Assembly (NCBI GenBank): GCA_948567375.1
Contig: OX419759.1
Coordinates: 52,553,493-52,617,492 of the forward strand
DNA: 64,000 bases
Direction: 5' to 3'
Source: Lunularia cruciata
Lineage: Eukaryota > Streptophyta > Marchantiopsida > Lunulariales > Lunulariaceae
In this document: in pieces, positions 23,591 to 36,141 of the stretch
Position numbering within the stretch: the stretch's first letter is position 1
Layout of the letters: every line of letters begins with the position of its first letter
Notes under the pieces: generated by a model
What the model saw: the letters and a program-made list of their open reading frames with translations, nothing else
Database searches by the model: none
Told to the model about the DNA's origin: nothing
Translations under genes and position numbers: made by a program

Positions 23591-25492
23591 ATATCAGGGT
23601 GATGCTTTTCTATGGACGATACTGGAATTGTGTGTGCCCTATTTGTGGGACACCCGAGCTTTCTTTTTCCAGGACCAGCCTGCAGTTATCTTCTATAGTT
23701 TTTTTGGACGGAAGCGTCGTATTGTTCCACTACGGATAATTTGTAATTTTTACACTATTCTCTATAACTATCAACAACTTTCACTCAAGTATGAAAATTT
23801 TCACTTTTCAATTTATGATTTTCATGTAGAATTTAAATTTTCATGAGGGTACACTCAGCTAGATCATTCTTACCTTCAAAACTAATACACTCATTGTTAG
23901 AATGGTCAATCTGAAAGTCATCAAGAAAAATCATGTCAAAACCATTTTTTAAACGAATAAGCTAAAGATATTTTTGTCTTTAAACAATTTTGTAATGGAA
24001 ATTTTCAAAAATATTGATATTTTCACTTTTTGTAATCTTATCAAACTGCTATAGTAATAATTATGTGCAGCGCATTAGAACTTACTAATTGATTGTGTAA
24101 ACTCATACATTCGCAATCGCAACAGATTTGATCCTTGATTTCATAATTCAACGATATTCCAAGAGCCTCAGGATCTTTCGATGCCGTTATATTATTCATT
24201 GATCTTCAACTTGTGGCAATGTTTTTGACATTCAAATTCTAGACCCTCATGTTTGTGTATCAATATTGTCATTGTATACCGTCAAAATCTACATAGCTCT
24301 CATCTTGCGCGTGGGTACTATCAGATAACAAGTGGAGACATCCATGTCACTACTTCATTCTCTTATAACCCACCAAACCTTCGGCTGACGATGTACATTT
24401 ATATCAGACTTCTGTAGATAAAACGAGTGTAAAGTAGGAATACCAATCCATATGTAGATCAAAATTCACAACACATATTCCAGTAGATCAGCTGTGTTGC
24501 ACAGCTTTTTTAAGTTCTAATTTATATCAAAGATTCGTACTTAATTCAGTGATTGAGTGATTCATTTTGACTCTTTGAGAACTTTTTTGAGTGCTTCATG
24601 TACCCTATCTAAGCAACTTTTGAGTTAATGATATCAATCATTCATACTATTTGAGTTGGCCATTGTGTCATTCATTTTGACTTTTCGCGTGCTTGTTTGA
24701 GTGCTTCATTTGGATTTGGAAAGGCAACATTTGGATCGAGGGAACTCTACATGAAGTCACTGCGATTGGATATGATAGATTCTACAAATGAGAGTTTGAT
24801 GGACTCGGGTATAAACTCTAGATATGGGTCAGTTGTGTGATCGTTAAGCTAAAGTTCGCTTTGAAAACTTGCGGATGCTAGACTCCACATTGTAGACAGT
24901 AATATCCGGCCCTTTCAAATTGCGTTTAATGTGCCTGATGCACATGTTCCTTGCTATATGGTGATTTTTATTCTTTTTTCCTTATCTTTCTTATGTGATA
25001 CGTGTGGTTTGGTGGTGCGGAGTATAACATATCAGTAATGATCAAATTATATTATTTCTATAAGAAACAGGAAAATCTCATAAAGGTCCGATTCAGAAAT
25101 AAAAAAATATAAAAGAAAATGTCATAAAGTAGTTCTTTATTTGGAAAAAAGATCAAGAATGTAAATTTACGGATGTAGCGGAAGCGTGGGTGGTTTTAAC
25201 GGACTCGTTGGACTCGCGTACAGAATTCACATTACAAAAATTTCTCGTTGGGTACCGGTACATTGCCATGGCCATAATCTATTGAATAAGTATTAAGTAA
25301 ACAAGATATAATAATCAAATCGTATTTTACATAGTCATAATATCTATAAATCCAATCTCTTTTCAAAGATAATATATATGTATTATCTGTAGGGTTTCCA
25401 ATCTGCTTTTTAGTTGCATGGATACGTATCTTAAATTATAATCTTGTTGATTGAAATTCAAGGTAAATTCTCTCTCCGTATGTTAAATATGT
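23591..25492 (+). repeat. Module G1: shortened relative of module C
   Basis: Three parts match module C1 in order. 24067-24230 matches about 14950-15105; 24232-24310 matches 16077-16155; 24330-24400 and 24870-25030 match 17005-17090 and 17240-17400. The GC-rich core segments of C (about 15105-16050 and 16155-17005) are absent. G1 is close to G2 (32990-34445), and its right part is close to G3 (51050-51840). No coding frame is supported. Confidence 0.65.
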
Positions 25493-26527
25493 CAACTGTT
25501 TCTTATTTGAGAATTGTTATGGGTGGGAGCTCTTTTGGAGACATACTTGTAACCAATTTATTGGTCTATGCTCTACTTGTCTCCTCTTGCGATATCATTT
25601 CAATTTTCCTTGAATATTTGCAAGGAAAGAAGGTAGAGATGAATCTGGTGGCTCTAGTTTCTGAAAAGTGTTTGTGCTTTGATTTTTGGCATCCTTGCAT
25701 ATGATATAGTTACTCTTTGCCTTGATATTCTTCTCTTTCTTGACCTTGTCTGCACATGCTGATTCTCTTGGTCAAATCAAATCTCTTTCTCAATTAATGC
25801 AGTTGGTGTAGATCCAATTTCTTCAAAAGTTACACAATGTATGTTGTATCCACCTTTGTTGACGATGACATATGAACAAACCAAATCTATTGTCTTCATG
25901 ATGGTGGTCGAGGATAGTTAGTAACAACTTGCTCTAGTACTTTAAAATTCAAACATAGATTTATATAACAAGTTTTCTTTTGGGTTCCATCACTTTGGTG
26001 CACAATGCCTAAGAGCTCTAAAATTGTAAAAGGCTTCATGATTCAAATTCTATCTTGGTGGTATGATCCTTCACCACGGAAAAATACTAGCATTGGTCTC
26101 TTGGCAAATACCTTAATGAGACATATATAATAGGAAATAGCACTAGGAACCTTTTGAACCACAAACATTGATTCCTCTTTTTCTACAAAATATTCTTGTG
26201 TTACCCAAACAAGAACCTAATCAATCTTTTATACATGATATGATGGTAGAGTTGTTAAACACTTAGTATTGGCATGGCCTAGTATACAGCAGGTACTACA
26301 CCAAATTTATGTAGATGAGTATGAAGGTAATCTCATTCATTCGTTTCACAAACTATGTTGAATTTAAAGTAAGAAATTTTTAATGAGCTCCTCCAACTTA
26401 TTGTCCATTTTCTCAAAGGCCTGTGGAGCTACCATAAGTTTATCTCTTCCTTATCCTTTTTTCTCTCTTTGGTGCTCCCACTCATCTTAAGATGAAGATG
26501 ACCTTGACAAAGAGAAAGTTCTAGAAG
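25493..26527 (-). mobile_element. Gypsy (Ty3) gag-region remnant, copy 1
   Basis: This matches 59803-60959 of the larger Gypsy remnant. On the minus strand a zinc knuckle of canonical spacing is encoded at 26259-26300 (CSTCCILGHANTKC, CX2CX4HX4C). The surrounding gag-like frame has stops. The left edge at 25493 follows module G1, and the right edge joins C2 at the same position as in copy 2. Confidence 0.65.
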
Positions 26528-29353
26528 AACTCAAATGAATGAAAAAATAGTAACCTTTGTGAAGACATCTTCTTCTTATTGCTTCTCCACCTTCCATTTA
26601 ACACCATTAGCTATTATCTAGATGTGGAAATTGGCATGATAATATTTTGAAGGATATTATATATGATGGTCTAAATGGATCAGATAGACATGTTACCAAA
26701 ATAGTACTTTAAGTAATAGTGTAGAGGTCTAAAACATACTAGAAACTTCAAAGCCAATTTTGGAGGCCTAAATGGCTGAATTAGGCCTCAAAGAATGGTC
26801 AACCCCCTTTCAATGATAGACATTGCGGCCATCAAGGGGAAATTGAAAGGGGTGGAGTTCACTGACATGTCACCAATCCATGTATCTGATTCAAGGTGCA
26901 ACTCCCTTTGAGTAGATACTCTTTGCCAAGGTGTTCCTTTGGGGTCTTGGCGGAATTTTGAGGCCGTTTGGGTTATGGGTTAAGTGAATATGAAGGCCGG
27001 GTTACTACTCAAGCCTTAAGCAGGCCTCACGTTTGAGATTTAAGAGGGTTGATCCAATTCTATTTGAGATTTAGTTCCACGTGGGAGGAACAACCTCAAC
27101 TCGTTCTAGTTTTCAACGTGGGAGGAACAACCTGAACTCGTTCTAGTTTTGTACTCTTTTTCTTAAGGCAATAAAATAGGGTGACTGCACTTGAGACGAG
27201 TGTCGATTAGGGTAACCCTTATTTGACGCTCTCCTCTATGTTGATCTCTTCCTTTTCCATCATGGATTTGTGATTCTTACTTTCAACCTGGAACCTTTAG
27301 AGATCGAGTGTATAGGTTTTGAAATTTCTATCAAAAGACAATCCATACATCCTTTTTGCTCTAAATTCCAAATGATGTAGCAACTGATAATTGGAAACAG
27401 AATAAGGGACTTTTCTCAAGGTCGAAGCGTGGTAGAGAGTATTACTTCATGTAAAAATATGAAACTTGGCATAAAAACATTCAGTTGCAATGAGACTTGA
27501 AATTAGAATATCTCTCACGATAAAAATTAAAACTTACTCTAATTGATAGTCTAAAAATATAAATAGGCAATGGCAACAATTTTGATCCTTGATTTTCATA
27601 ATTCAACTATATTCACGAGCTTCAGGACCTTTCAATGCCGTCATCTTTTTCATCGATCTTCAACTTGAAGGCACTTCCCTTGTGAAAGGTGCCAAAGGTT
27701 ATTGACCCCAGTTACGAGAAATGAAGATTTTGTTTTGAATGCCCCTTTCGTCCTGTCATGTTACCGACCGGGGATCAACGGGTTGTATTCTCGTTTATAT
27801 TACCATTTGCGGAAATATGAATTTCGGCTATGGCGACTGCCGAAGAAACGGATGTGCGATGCCGCGCAACGAGAGATTTGCACCATGGGAATCGAGCTCC
27901 ATGGTTCAAGGGGCCCGCATCTTCACTTTGGGGATGATGAACGCCGATACTCATATTGGGTGTGTTCGTGAAGGTCCGCTTGAATTCTCTGACAGAGTAC
28001 GTCAGTCCATATGAGGATGGGGTATTTATTGGATCCTTTGTAGACTCTATGGTAGAGGTCCCTATTCTGATTCAAATTTTGTTCTACATCTCTTGTTACG
28101 ATGTGATCACGTTGCAAACCGTTACCATCAGGTTGTTTCGTTTGAGTAGACGTTTGGGACAAACCGTCGATTTGGACTGAGAACTACATCAGCTGAACAA
28201 CTGAGATTGAGACTGATGCTGGTTAGTCTGAAATCGAACCCAATCTCATGAGAACGTACAATGAATGTCCCAAAGTTCAGACTTCATTAATTTCCATATC
28301 AACATGGAACCTTACATATTAAAACTTAACACCGATAGCATTTACAGATAAGATTGTTACTCATTTCTTCCCTGATGAGTAGATTGCCTCTTCAAAAGCA
28401 GCGGAGACTCCGTTATGCGGACCGGCCGGTGGATCATGCATAAACCTCCGAAATCCAGGAACTACAGAAGAATATCACGTTCTCCAACAGTAGAGTGGAA
28501 TTCAATATTTATCACGTTATCGCTTTCACAAATTTGATATGAGATCCTCGCTGATGTGGCATCCGCATCGTTTTGCGTTCTTTCTCTTGGCCCACACGGG
28601 CAATTGGAGCTTGTGGAAATTTTGTACGATCATATATTGATACGTGACAACCAACTTTTGCGAATTCCAGACCCTCATGTTTGGGTATCCATAATATAAT
28701 CGTATCATCCCGATACCGTTTCTATCTATACAGTTTGTTGCAGACCCACTTTGTAGCAAACCACGTATCTGAAGAAGCTCTCCATACCGTCTGGTATGGG
28801 TGTCGGTTTTCTCCCTAGCACCTTTCCTTATTTGAACGTGTATATCAATCTCAAGCTAGAGTCTTGATTGATCAGCGTAACTCGCCGTAGGCCATGATCT
28901 AGAAACTCTTTACCTGTAAAATCAACAATGATCATGCATTCCATCTGCACTTCGAAAGAACATTGAACAATCTAACAAGAGCTCGTTCACCAAAGCATAC
29001 GTTTGAAATGATCATGTGGACTGTCCTAGAAACGATTGTCTAGCTAGAACGGTATTTCTGGAGGCTGATGGTGATGACATTCACAAATGGCAGACTAAAG
29101 ATGTCACCTGTAAAGGTATTAGCCGATCTGATAGTACCAACGTCACTGTTGTCCAGGGCTGCAAGGATGTCATAATCTCTAGATCATCCACGATCGTTGC
29201 ATGCGCTGATACATAATCAGGTTTCTCAGCACCCGTATACTCCACCATCGTAGGAAGCTCCAGTACATAGTACATATGTCTAATCTGATCTATATGTATG
29301 TGAAGGCCGGCTTACCACGTAGGCCGTCCTAGACTTAACCAATGACTTCGATA
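26528..29353 (+). repeat. Module C2, truncated on the right by a Copia fragment
   Basis: Colinear with C1 from 13991 to about 16765 and with C3. The right end stops at 'gacttcgataa', where Copia-derived sequence starts. GC-rich core frames are present at 27702-28162 and 29016-29275. The reading frame GKEFLDHG..GKVLGRKP, open in C3, has a TAA in C2 as in C1. Confidence 0.85.
27079..27152. repeat. 37-bp tandem duplication private to C2
   Basis: A unit starting 'acgtgggaggaac' at 27079 recurs at 27116. C1 and C3 carry one copy at the matching place, so the duplication arose after these copies separated. Confidence 0.88.
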
Positions 29354-29358
29354 AGGAG

Positions 29359-30325
29359 TTATGGACTAAACCAAAGTCCAAGACTTAGGTACATGAAATT
29401 TGGGTATAAACTCTAGTTTGGGTTTGTGGAAATGGGGTACATGAAATTGACTTAGGTACATGAAATTTGGCTCTAAACTTAAGTTTTGGACTTAACCAAA
29501 GTCTTGGACTAGACCAAAGTCCATGACTTTGGTACATGAAATTTGATTCTTTCATGTTGAAGCATGGATATAAAGGAACTGAAATGATTTTTGAGTGTAC
29601 CTCAAGAAGCTATGTGGACCTAGAGTATTTGATTTTATCATTTTGGTACTACATGTGGATGATATGTTGATTGCCATGGAGGTTATGGTTAAGGTGGAGA
29701 AATTGAAAGAAAAACTTGGTTAGGAGTTTGATATGAAGGATTTATCTTCTTCAAAGGTGGTGCTCGGGATTGAAATCCACCAGGATAAGAGCAAAGGAAA
29801 GTTATGGATATCTGAAAGGAGATATTTGGAAAAGTTACTTGCTCATTTTGGCATGGAAAATGCAAAACCAGTGAGCACTCCAATGGCAAGTCATTTAAGG
29901 ATATAGCTTGAGCAATGACCATCAAATGAGGAGGAGAGAAAATTAATGTCAAATATTCCTTATGAGTGCTATTTGGAGTTTAATGATGCTATGGTCTGCA
30001 CTAGACCAGACATCTCACATGCTTTGAGTATGGTGAGCATATACATGGCAAATCTAGAGAAACAACATGTATAAATTTTGATGTGGATAGTTTGTTACTT
30101 GAAAGGGACTATAAATATTGGCATTTTCTTTGATGTGTAGAAGGACCAAGAAGGAGAAATTATAGGGTATGTAGACTCTGATTTTGCAGGAGACTTGGAT
30201 AAGAGAAGGTCTGCAACATGATTTATTTTTACACTAGTGGTGCAGTAAGTTGGAAGTCTACTCTCTAATCTATTGTTGCTCTTTCTACTACAAATGCAGA
30301 ATATATGGCAACAACTGGGGCTACC
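29359..30325 (+). mobile_element. Copia fragment 2: reverse transcriptase end and RNase H
   Basis: The sequence matches the 3' part of the Copia element at 21180-21356 and then continues where that copy is deleted. The catalytic YVDD is HVDD here (29652-29663). Downstream are RYLEKLLAHFGM, VCTRPDISHALSMV, and the RNase H stretch beginning GYVDSDFAGDLDKRRSAT. Stops interrupt the frame, including one after 'RSAT'. The first 200 bp are scrambled by short internal duplications. It ends at 30325 in the AEYMAT segment and joins module D3. Confidence 0.87.
29364..29545. repeat. Scrambled short repeats at the C2-Copia junction
   Basis: Variants of 'actaaaccaaagtcc' and 'ggtacatgaaattt' recur several times within 180 bp: near 29364, 29390, 29433, 29455, 29485, 29508 and 29530. 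In the other Copia copy (21190-21230) each occurs once. One unit, 'accaaagtcttgg', is partly inverted. This resembles template-switching repair at a breakpoint. Confidence 0.7.
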
Positions 30326-32700
30326 AACGAGAAACACGGGATGCACATTTGCATAAGTTATACTGCAGCTATAGAGTTAGATTTCAGATTCATCACTACT
30401 CCCTTCCTCACAATAGGAAAGTTTTTCAATATAGAATTTCCCTTTTCCCTTTTCCATTTACCCTACCCTAAGACACTCAATAAACACTGCCAAATGTTGT
30501 GTTTACTTTTACTTCTTGTCTTTTTCCTTTCTCTTTGCAGCTCTGAACTTCATTTTTGTGGCAAATATCTTTCACTACAACTCCTCCTTTGCTCCAATTT
30601 TCTTTGGATGCAATATCTTCAAGCTTTGTTGTGTTTTTAAGTCTTCAATTTCCTCCCCTTTTGCTAGGCTAGTGGCCTCAATTTTTGCAAGTCTTATCCT
30701 AGTCCTTGTATCCATTACCTCCTTCCACATATTTCTATGGTTGTCAAAATTATGTGCAAATTCAAATGCAAACTCTGCATTTGAATTTGCAACACTTCTT
30801 GACATTTTCCTCCTCTTCCAAAACTCACCCTCCGCTTCCTTCACCCCTTGCCTTAAATTATTCTCCTTTAGAAATATCAGATTTTGCTGCTTGGTGGGTC
30901 TACCTCTCCTAGATGAATCATCATTTACTTCATCTATTAACCCTTAATTGGACCTCCATGGAATTGAGACGGCAATGAGTCAAACTCAAAGGGATTCATA
31001 TTCTCATCCTCTAGCTCATCTACCATAGGTAAGGCATGGGTAGTCTCCTTTGGCTAGTGTCGTCCTTGGATACATAGAACTGAAAGCTGATATTGAGTAT
31101 TATGAGATGTGAAGCTATCCTCATCTTTTTAAAAACTCCCAAGAAACAACATAGCCTCCAACCTCCAAGACTCCTACTTCATCTCCTTATTGCACGCTTG
31201 CAAAATCATTAACAAAGCTATCCTCTCCAACACTTATATTTGCATCTACATCAATATTGGTACTCTTGTCCTCAATTCCCATGGTAATTTCAACAATATC
31301 ATTCTCATCTCCAAGATCCATATTTCAAAATGAGGGAGGGAATATATTTCCTTTCCCCCAAAACATGATATCCATTCGATAGCAATGAGGACAACACATT
31401 CAATTGTTGTAGGAACACCCCGGTATCTTCGCAGGGAAATATACACCTCAAAATTTTAAATTGTGTTTCTCTTGGTTCCCTGGCTTGGGTAAATCTGCCT
31501 TCCCATGATCACCCGGATCTTACCTGATGATGGAGCTCCGCAGCTCTACAATGTGTTTCTCAAAAAGTTTGACTTTGTCGTCTCTTGGTTCTTGTGCTTG
31601 GGTGAGTCCCGAAAGGAACAGCCAAAAAGTATAAAAGAAAGGAAAAAGGAAAAGCCAACAACAAAAAGAAAATACAAGAGCACCATGAAGTGCAGATGGA
31701 GAGTACAGGCCTGAGACCCAAACAAAACCTGCTAAAAACTGAGATCCACACAAAAAGTTATCGTACAATATGTTGAGAATATCCTAGATGAACTGCTACT
31801 AGATGAACTCAATGTCAATGACCAACCCTCATTTGATTTCCATTTCAGTGATCTCTCCCCTATGCACTTCTCCCTCCAGTCTCTTGCACACATCTTGGTT
31901 TATTTTGCACCCTTCATAGTCTTGGGAAACCCAATACCTAAAGTCATCAAATGATTGGCATATACAAGAATGTTGTGCTCTTTTTCACCACCTGCTTCCC
32001 ATCATCTCCCCTAGGTATTTGTCTAAAGTGCTCTGAACCCTTGATGTTGTCAAAAAAATGCATATAGTGATGAGGAATCATGCAAAACCAATCATCAAAT
32101 TGCTGCTACTGCTTTGTTTATTGGAAAAGATTTGCTTGCGGGCTTCAGGAATTTTATCTACATATCCTCTACATCTCATCATAGGAGAAGGCACAATCCT
32201 TGGAGGATTCAACAGAGGGAGCTTATTTAGAGGACAAAGCATACAAGACCAGTTATTCATGGAAGGAGGATGCACTACTAATACCATTCTCAAAAGACTT
32301 AGAAATCTCAAGTTTGGACTAACATTTTAAGGAATTTGGACAGTATGATGGATAAGAATGTGCACTCAATGATAAAGATTCAGTATGATCTAGACTGTTT
32401 TCTAAACATTTACATGTGTTTGGATGAGCTACAAAAAAAATTGGAGCATAAATAACCATCTATAAATTGCTATATATATAGTTGAACCAATTCTATGCAA
32501 TCAAAGTATCAAGATTAAAATCTGCAAAGTTGGCACACATATGCACAAAATCAGCAACAAGAACATCCTTAATTTCTTGATATGCAGGCCAAAGGTGTCT
32601 CTATTCTTTGAACATGGCTGATTGCAAATTGAACCTGTAGCTGTGGAAAAAACTACTTTGGCTTCTGAATTTGAATCTCAATTTCACTTGCAAGAGGAGA
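30326..32700 (-). pseudogene. Module D3: broken copy of an unrecognised protein gene
   Basis: Colinear with D2 and carrying the same coding traces on the minus strand. The charged C-terminal segment (30575-30947) has an intact frame that ends AEFAFEFAHNFD...EIEDLKTQQSLKILHPKK and reads 15 codons past the stop seen in D2. The proline-containing segment is at 32078-32311. A 0.4-kb insertion (31405-31808) splits the module between the acidic segment and the upstream part. Stops remove any intact product. Confidence 0.45.
31405..31808. mobile_element. 404-bp insertion in module D3, flanked by TCAAT
   Basis: D1, D2 and D4 lack this segment. TCAAT occurs on both sides (31400-31404 and 31809-31813), compatible with a 5-bp target-site duplication, although five bases of the original site seem lost. 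The insert begins TGTTGTAGG and ends near two copies of 'ctagatgaact'. No terminal inverted repeat is seen. It could be a solo LTR or other short element; I cannot classify it. Confidence 0.55.
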
Positions 32701-34445
32701 AAATCTTTAATGAAAGGGTAAAGGCATCTTTAAATTTTGAAATTTGAAAGTGTAAAACCAAAGCACTCTATTCTTTCACATGACAATTTTTTATATTTGG
32801 GACCAGTAAACCCAGAACTCCTTACTTCCATGTGTCCATTATTTACAAAACCATCTGTTACATTTGAATTCATTCTTAGCTTTGTATGCATGACTCCTTA
32901 AACCCCATTTTTTTTTACATAATCCTTTGTCCTGGATAGAATAAAATATCTCATATCAGGGTGATGCTTTTCTATGGACGGTACTGGAATTGTGTGTGCC
33001 CTATGTGCGGGACACCCTAGCTTTCTTTTTCAGGACCAGCATGCAGTTATCTTCTATAATTTTTTTCAACGGAAGCGTCGTATTGTTCCACTATTCTCTA
33101 TAACTATCAACAACTTTCACTCAAGTATGGAAATTTTCACTTTTCAATTTATGATTTTCATATAGAATTTAAATTTTCATAAGTGTACACTCAGCTAGAT
33201 CATTCTCGCCTTCAAAACTAATACACTCATTATTAAAATGGTCAATCTGAAAGTCATCAAGAAAAATTATGCCAAAACTATTTTTTAAACTAATAAGCTA
33301 AAGAATTTTTTTTTCTTAAAAACATTTTGTAATGGAAAATTTCAAAAATATTGATATTTTCATTTTTTGTAATCTTATCGAACTGCTGTAGTAATAATTA
33401 TGTGCATCGCAATAGAACTTACTAACTGATTGTGTAAAAACATACATTCGCAATCGCAACAGATATGATGCTTGATTTTCATAATTCAAAGATATTCCAG
33501 GAGCCTCAGGACCTTTCAATGCGGTTATATTATTCATCGAGATCTTCAACTTGTGGCAATGTTTTAGACCATAGATTGAGACGTGACTGACGTTAATTCG
33601 AATTCTAGACCCTCATGTTTGTGTATCAATATTGTAATTGTATACCGTCAAAATCTACATAGCTCTCATCTTACGCGTGGGTACTATCAGATAACAAGTG
33701 GAGACATCCATGTCACTACATTCTCTTATAACCCACCAAACCTTCGGCTGACGATGTACATTTATATCAAACTTCTGTAGATAAAACGAGTGTAAAGTAG
33801 GAATACCAATCCATATGTAGATCAAAATTCACAACACATATTCCAGAAGATCAGTTGTGTTGCACAGCTTTCGTAAGCTGTAATTTATATCGAAGATTCT
33901 TACTTAATTCTGTGATTGAGTGATTCATTTTGACTATCTAAGCAACTTCTGAGTTAATGATATCAATCATTCGTACTATTTGAGTTGACCATTGTGTCAT
34001 TCATTTCGACTCTTCGCGTGCTTGTTTGAGTGCTTCCTTGACCCTTTTAAAGGCAATTTTTGAATCGAGTGAATCATGAAGTCACTGCGATTGGATATAA
34101 TAGATTCTACAAATGAGAGTTTGATGGACTCGGGTATAAACTCTAGATATGAGTCAGTTGTGTGAACGTTAAGTTAAAGTTCGCTTTGAAAACTTGCGGA
34201 TGCTAGACTCCACATTGTAGACAGTAATATCCTGCCCTTCCAAATCGCGTTTAATGGGCCGGATGTACCTGTTCCATGCTATGTGATGATTTTTATTCTT
34301 TTTTCCTTGTCTTTCTTATGTGATACGTGTGGTTTGGTGGTGTGGAGTATAACATATCAGTAATGATCAAATTATATTATTTCTATAAGAAACAGGAAAA
34401 TCTCATAAAGGTCCGATTCAGAAAAAAAAAATTATAAATGGAAGT
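32701..34445 (+). repeat. Module G2: shortened relative of module C
   Basis: Colinear with 23341-25100 (end of D2 and G1) with scattered substitutions. It keeps the same absence of the GC-rich C core. The right edge, at about 34445, joins module E3, whereas G1 continues about 0.4 kb further before the Gypsy remnant. Confidence 0.75.
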
Positions 34446-36141
34446 TTACAAATGTAAAGGAAACATATGAGCAAGAGATATCTCAATCTTTTTCTCATCA
34501 GACTTTAGATTCTATACCAAGATGGTTTACAGGATTGGATGGTGACATGTTTCGGGGCAATATTCATAGAGTCGATGATGGAAAACCTCGATCTTGTCGT
34601 CCTTCTAGTGTTTACTTATGAGTTAATCTAGGATCTGATAATCTATGTAATTTTACAGCCGGAGTATAATCCAATTTTGCTCATGGCTTCAAGATAGAGT
34701 TGTGGAACCCATTTGTCAGAAAGTGAAAGAACTAAATGACAAAATTACAACAAATTGGGTAGAAGAGTGGAAGTATGGAGTTTTTAAGGACCAAAGGACT
34801 TTGGGGAATGCAGTAAAGGAGAGCATACTATGGTTGGAGAGAGGAGTTGATAGGCTATAGTTTTGAGTCTAGAATTGAGTAATTTGAGGCAAATTTTGGA
34901 GAGATATCATTTATTGGATCAAGGGGGTAAAATTCATACCGAGGAGCACAAGATAGAAAATTTGGAGATCAATGTGAAAATTTTTATGATCTATTAAAAA
35001 GGTTGGAGAGTAGAAAAAATGTTTAAAGTGCTGAGCTCAAGAAAGTTTAGGGTTTAATCTATCTCAAATCAGATCTGGTCAATTGAAGTTGGAGCTCTCA
35101 AAAGTGAGGTGTTGGAGATGAGATGCTAATCAAATTCAAAACTTTGGTCACTCCTTAAGTTGTTGTTTGAATTATCTCATAAAAATTTCCAGTATTGTTT
35201 GTAATTAGGGCTTGTACTTATTTACAAAGGTTTCATATGAAGTTCTCAAATTGATAATTTAGTGTCTTGGATCAAGCATACTTGGGTTTAAAGAGTTCAA
35301 AATTAAACTCACTCAAGAAATGATTCATATCTAGAGTTGGGGTAAGATAAGGTCTGTATAGCATTTCATAAGCTTGGTAGAGCATTTCTATCTTGTATCA
35401 TGATTGAGTGTCAATCCTAATATTTGTGTGATTATGATTGAGTATTTTAGATTGCTGGAGCATTTTTTAGTATAAATTGTTTCTCTGATCTAGAAATGTG
35501 GGGAAAGTTTTCAAGAACCAAAAGACATCTCTAAATTAAGGACTCTGAAATCAGGGTGGAAATTACAAAAAAAGAGTCAAAGTTTGAGAGCTTGTCAAGT
35601 TAGCTATAGTGATCATATTGTAGCTTATTTTCTATGATTGGAAAGCCTATCTTATAGGCTTTCAATTGAATTATAGAGCTTTTGAATCCAAGTCACAAAT
35701 GGAAAGTTGCACCCATTTGATTTACATAGGACTTTCCCATCATAAAGACTTTGAAGTTTCCCATTTGGATTAGCAATTGGTTGAAATTTGAAATATAGAT
35801 AAGAGGAGGCTTGGAGTACAAGTTGAAATTGGCTTGAGGATAAAGCAAGAAGGCTATGAAGCTCATTTCCAACAAAAGCACAAAGAGTTCTTGTTGAATT
35901 TTTGTAATTGGATAGTCTCCATGCTCGCATGCTTGTTTGTACACCTAGTTGGTTTAGATTGGTATGCGGGCATTGCGCTTAGGTTCTTTCCTTGTAGGAG
36001 TGATTTTTATTTCTCCTTGGTTATGCTAGAAGGGATGACAAATAAACTAAGAGTGGGTGGTATGATGATAGGTTAGGTTGCCCATTACTATCCTACTTGA
36101 CAGCAAAAATACCAAAACCTAGAGTGAAGAGTTCTCTTGGT
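34446..36141 (+). repeat. Module E, copy E3 (long form)
   Basis: Similar to E5 (56700-58368) to its end at 'gaagagttctcttg'. Compared with E2 and E4 it continues past 'cataaagac' for about 400 bp. The minus-strand frames at 35652-35944 have no recognisable domain. Confidence 0.75.
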
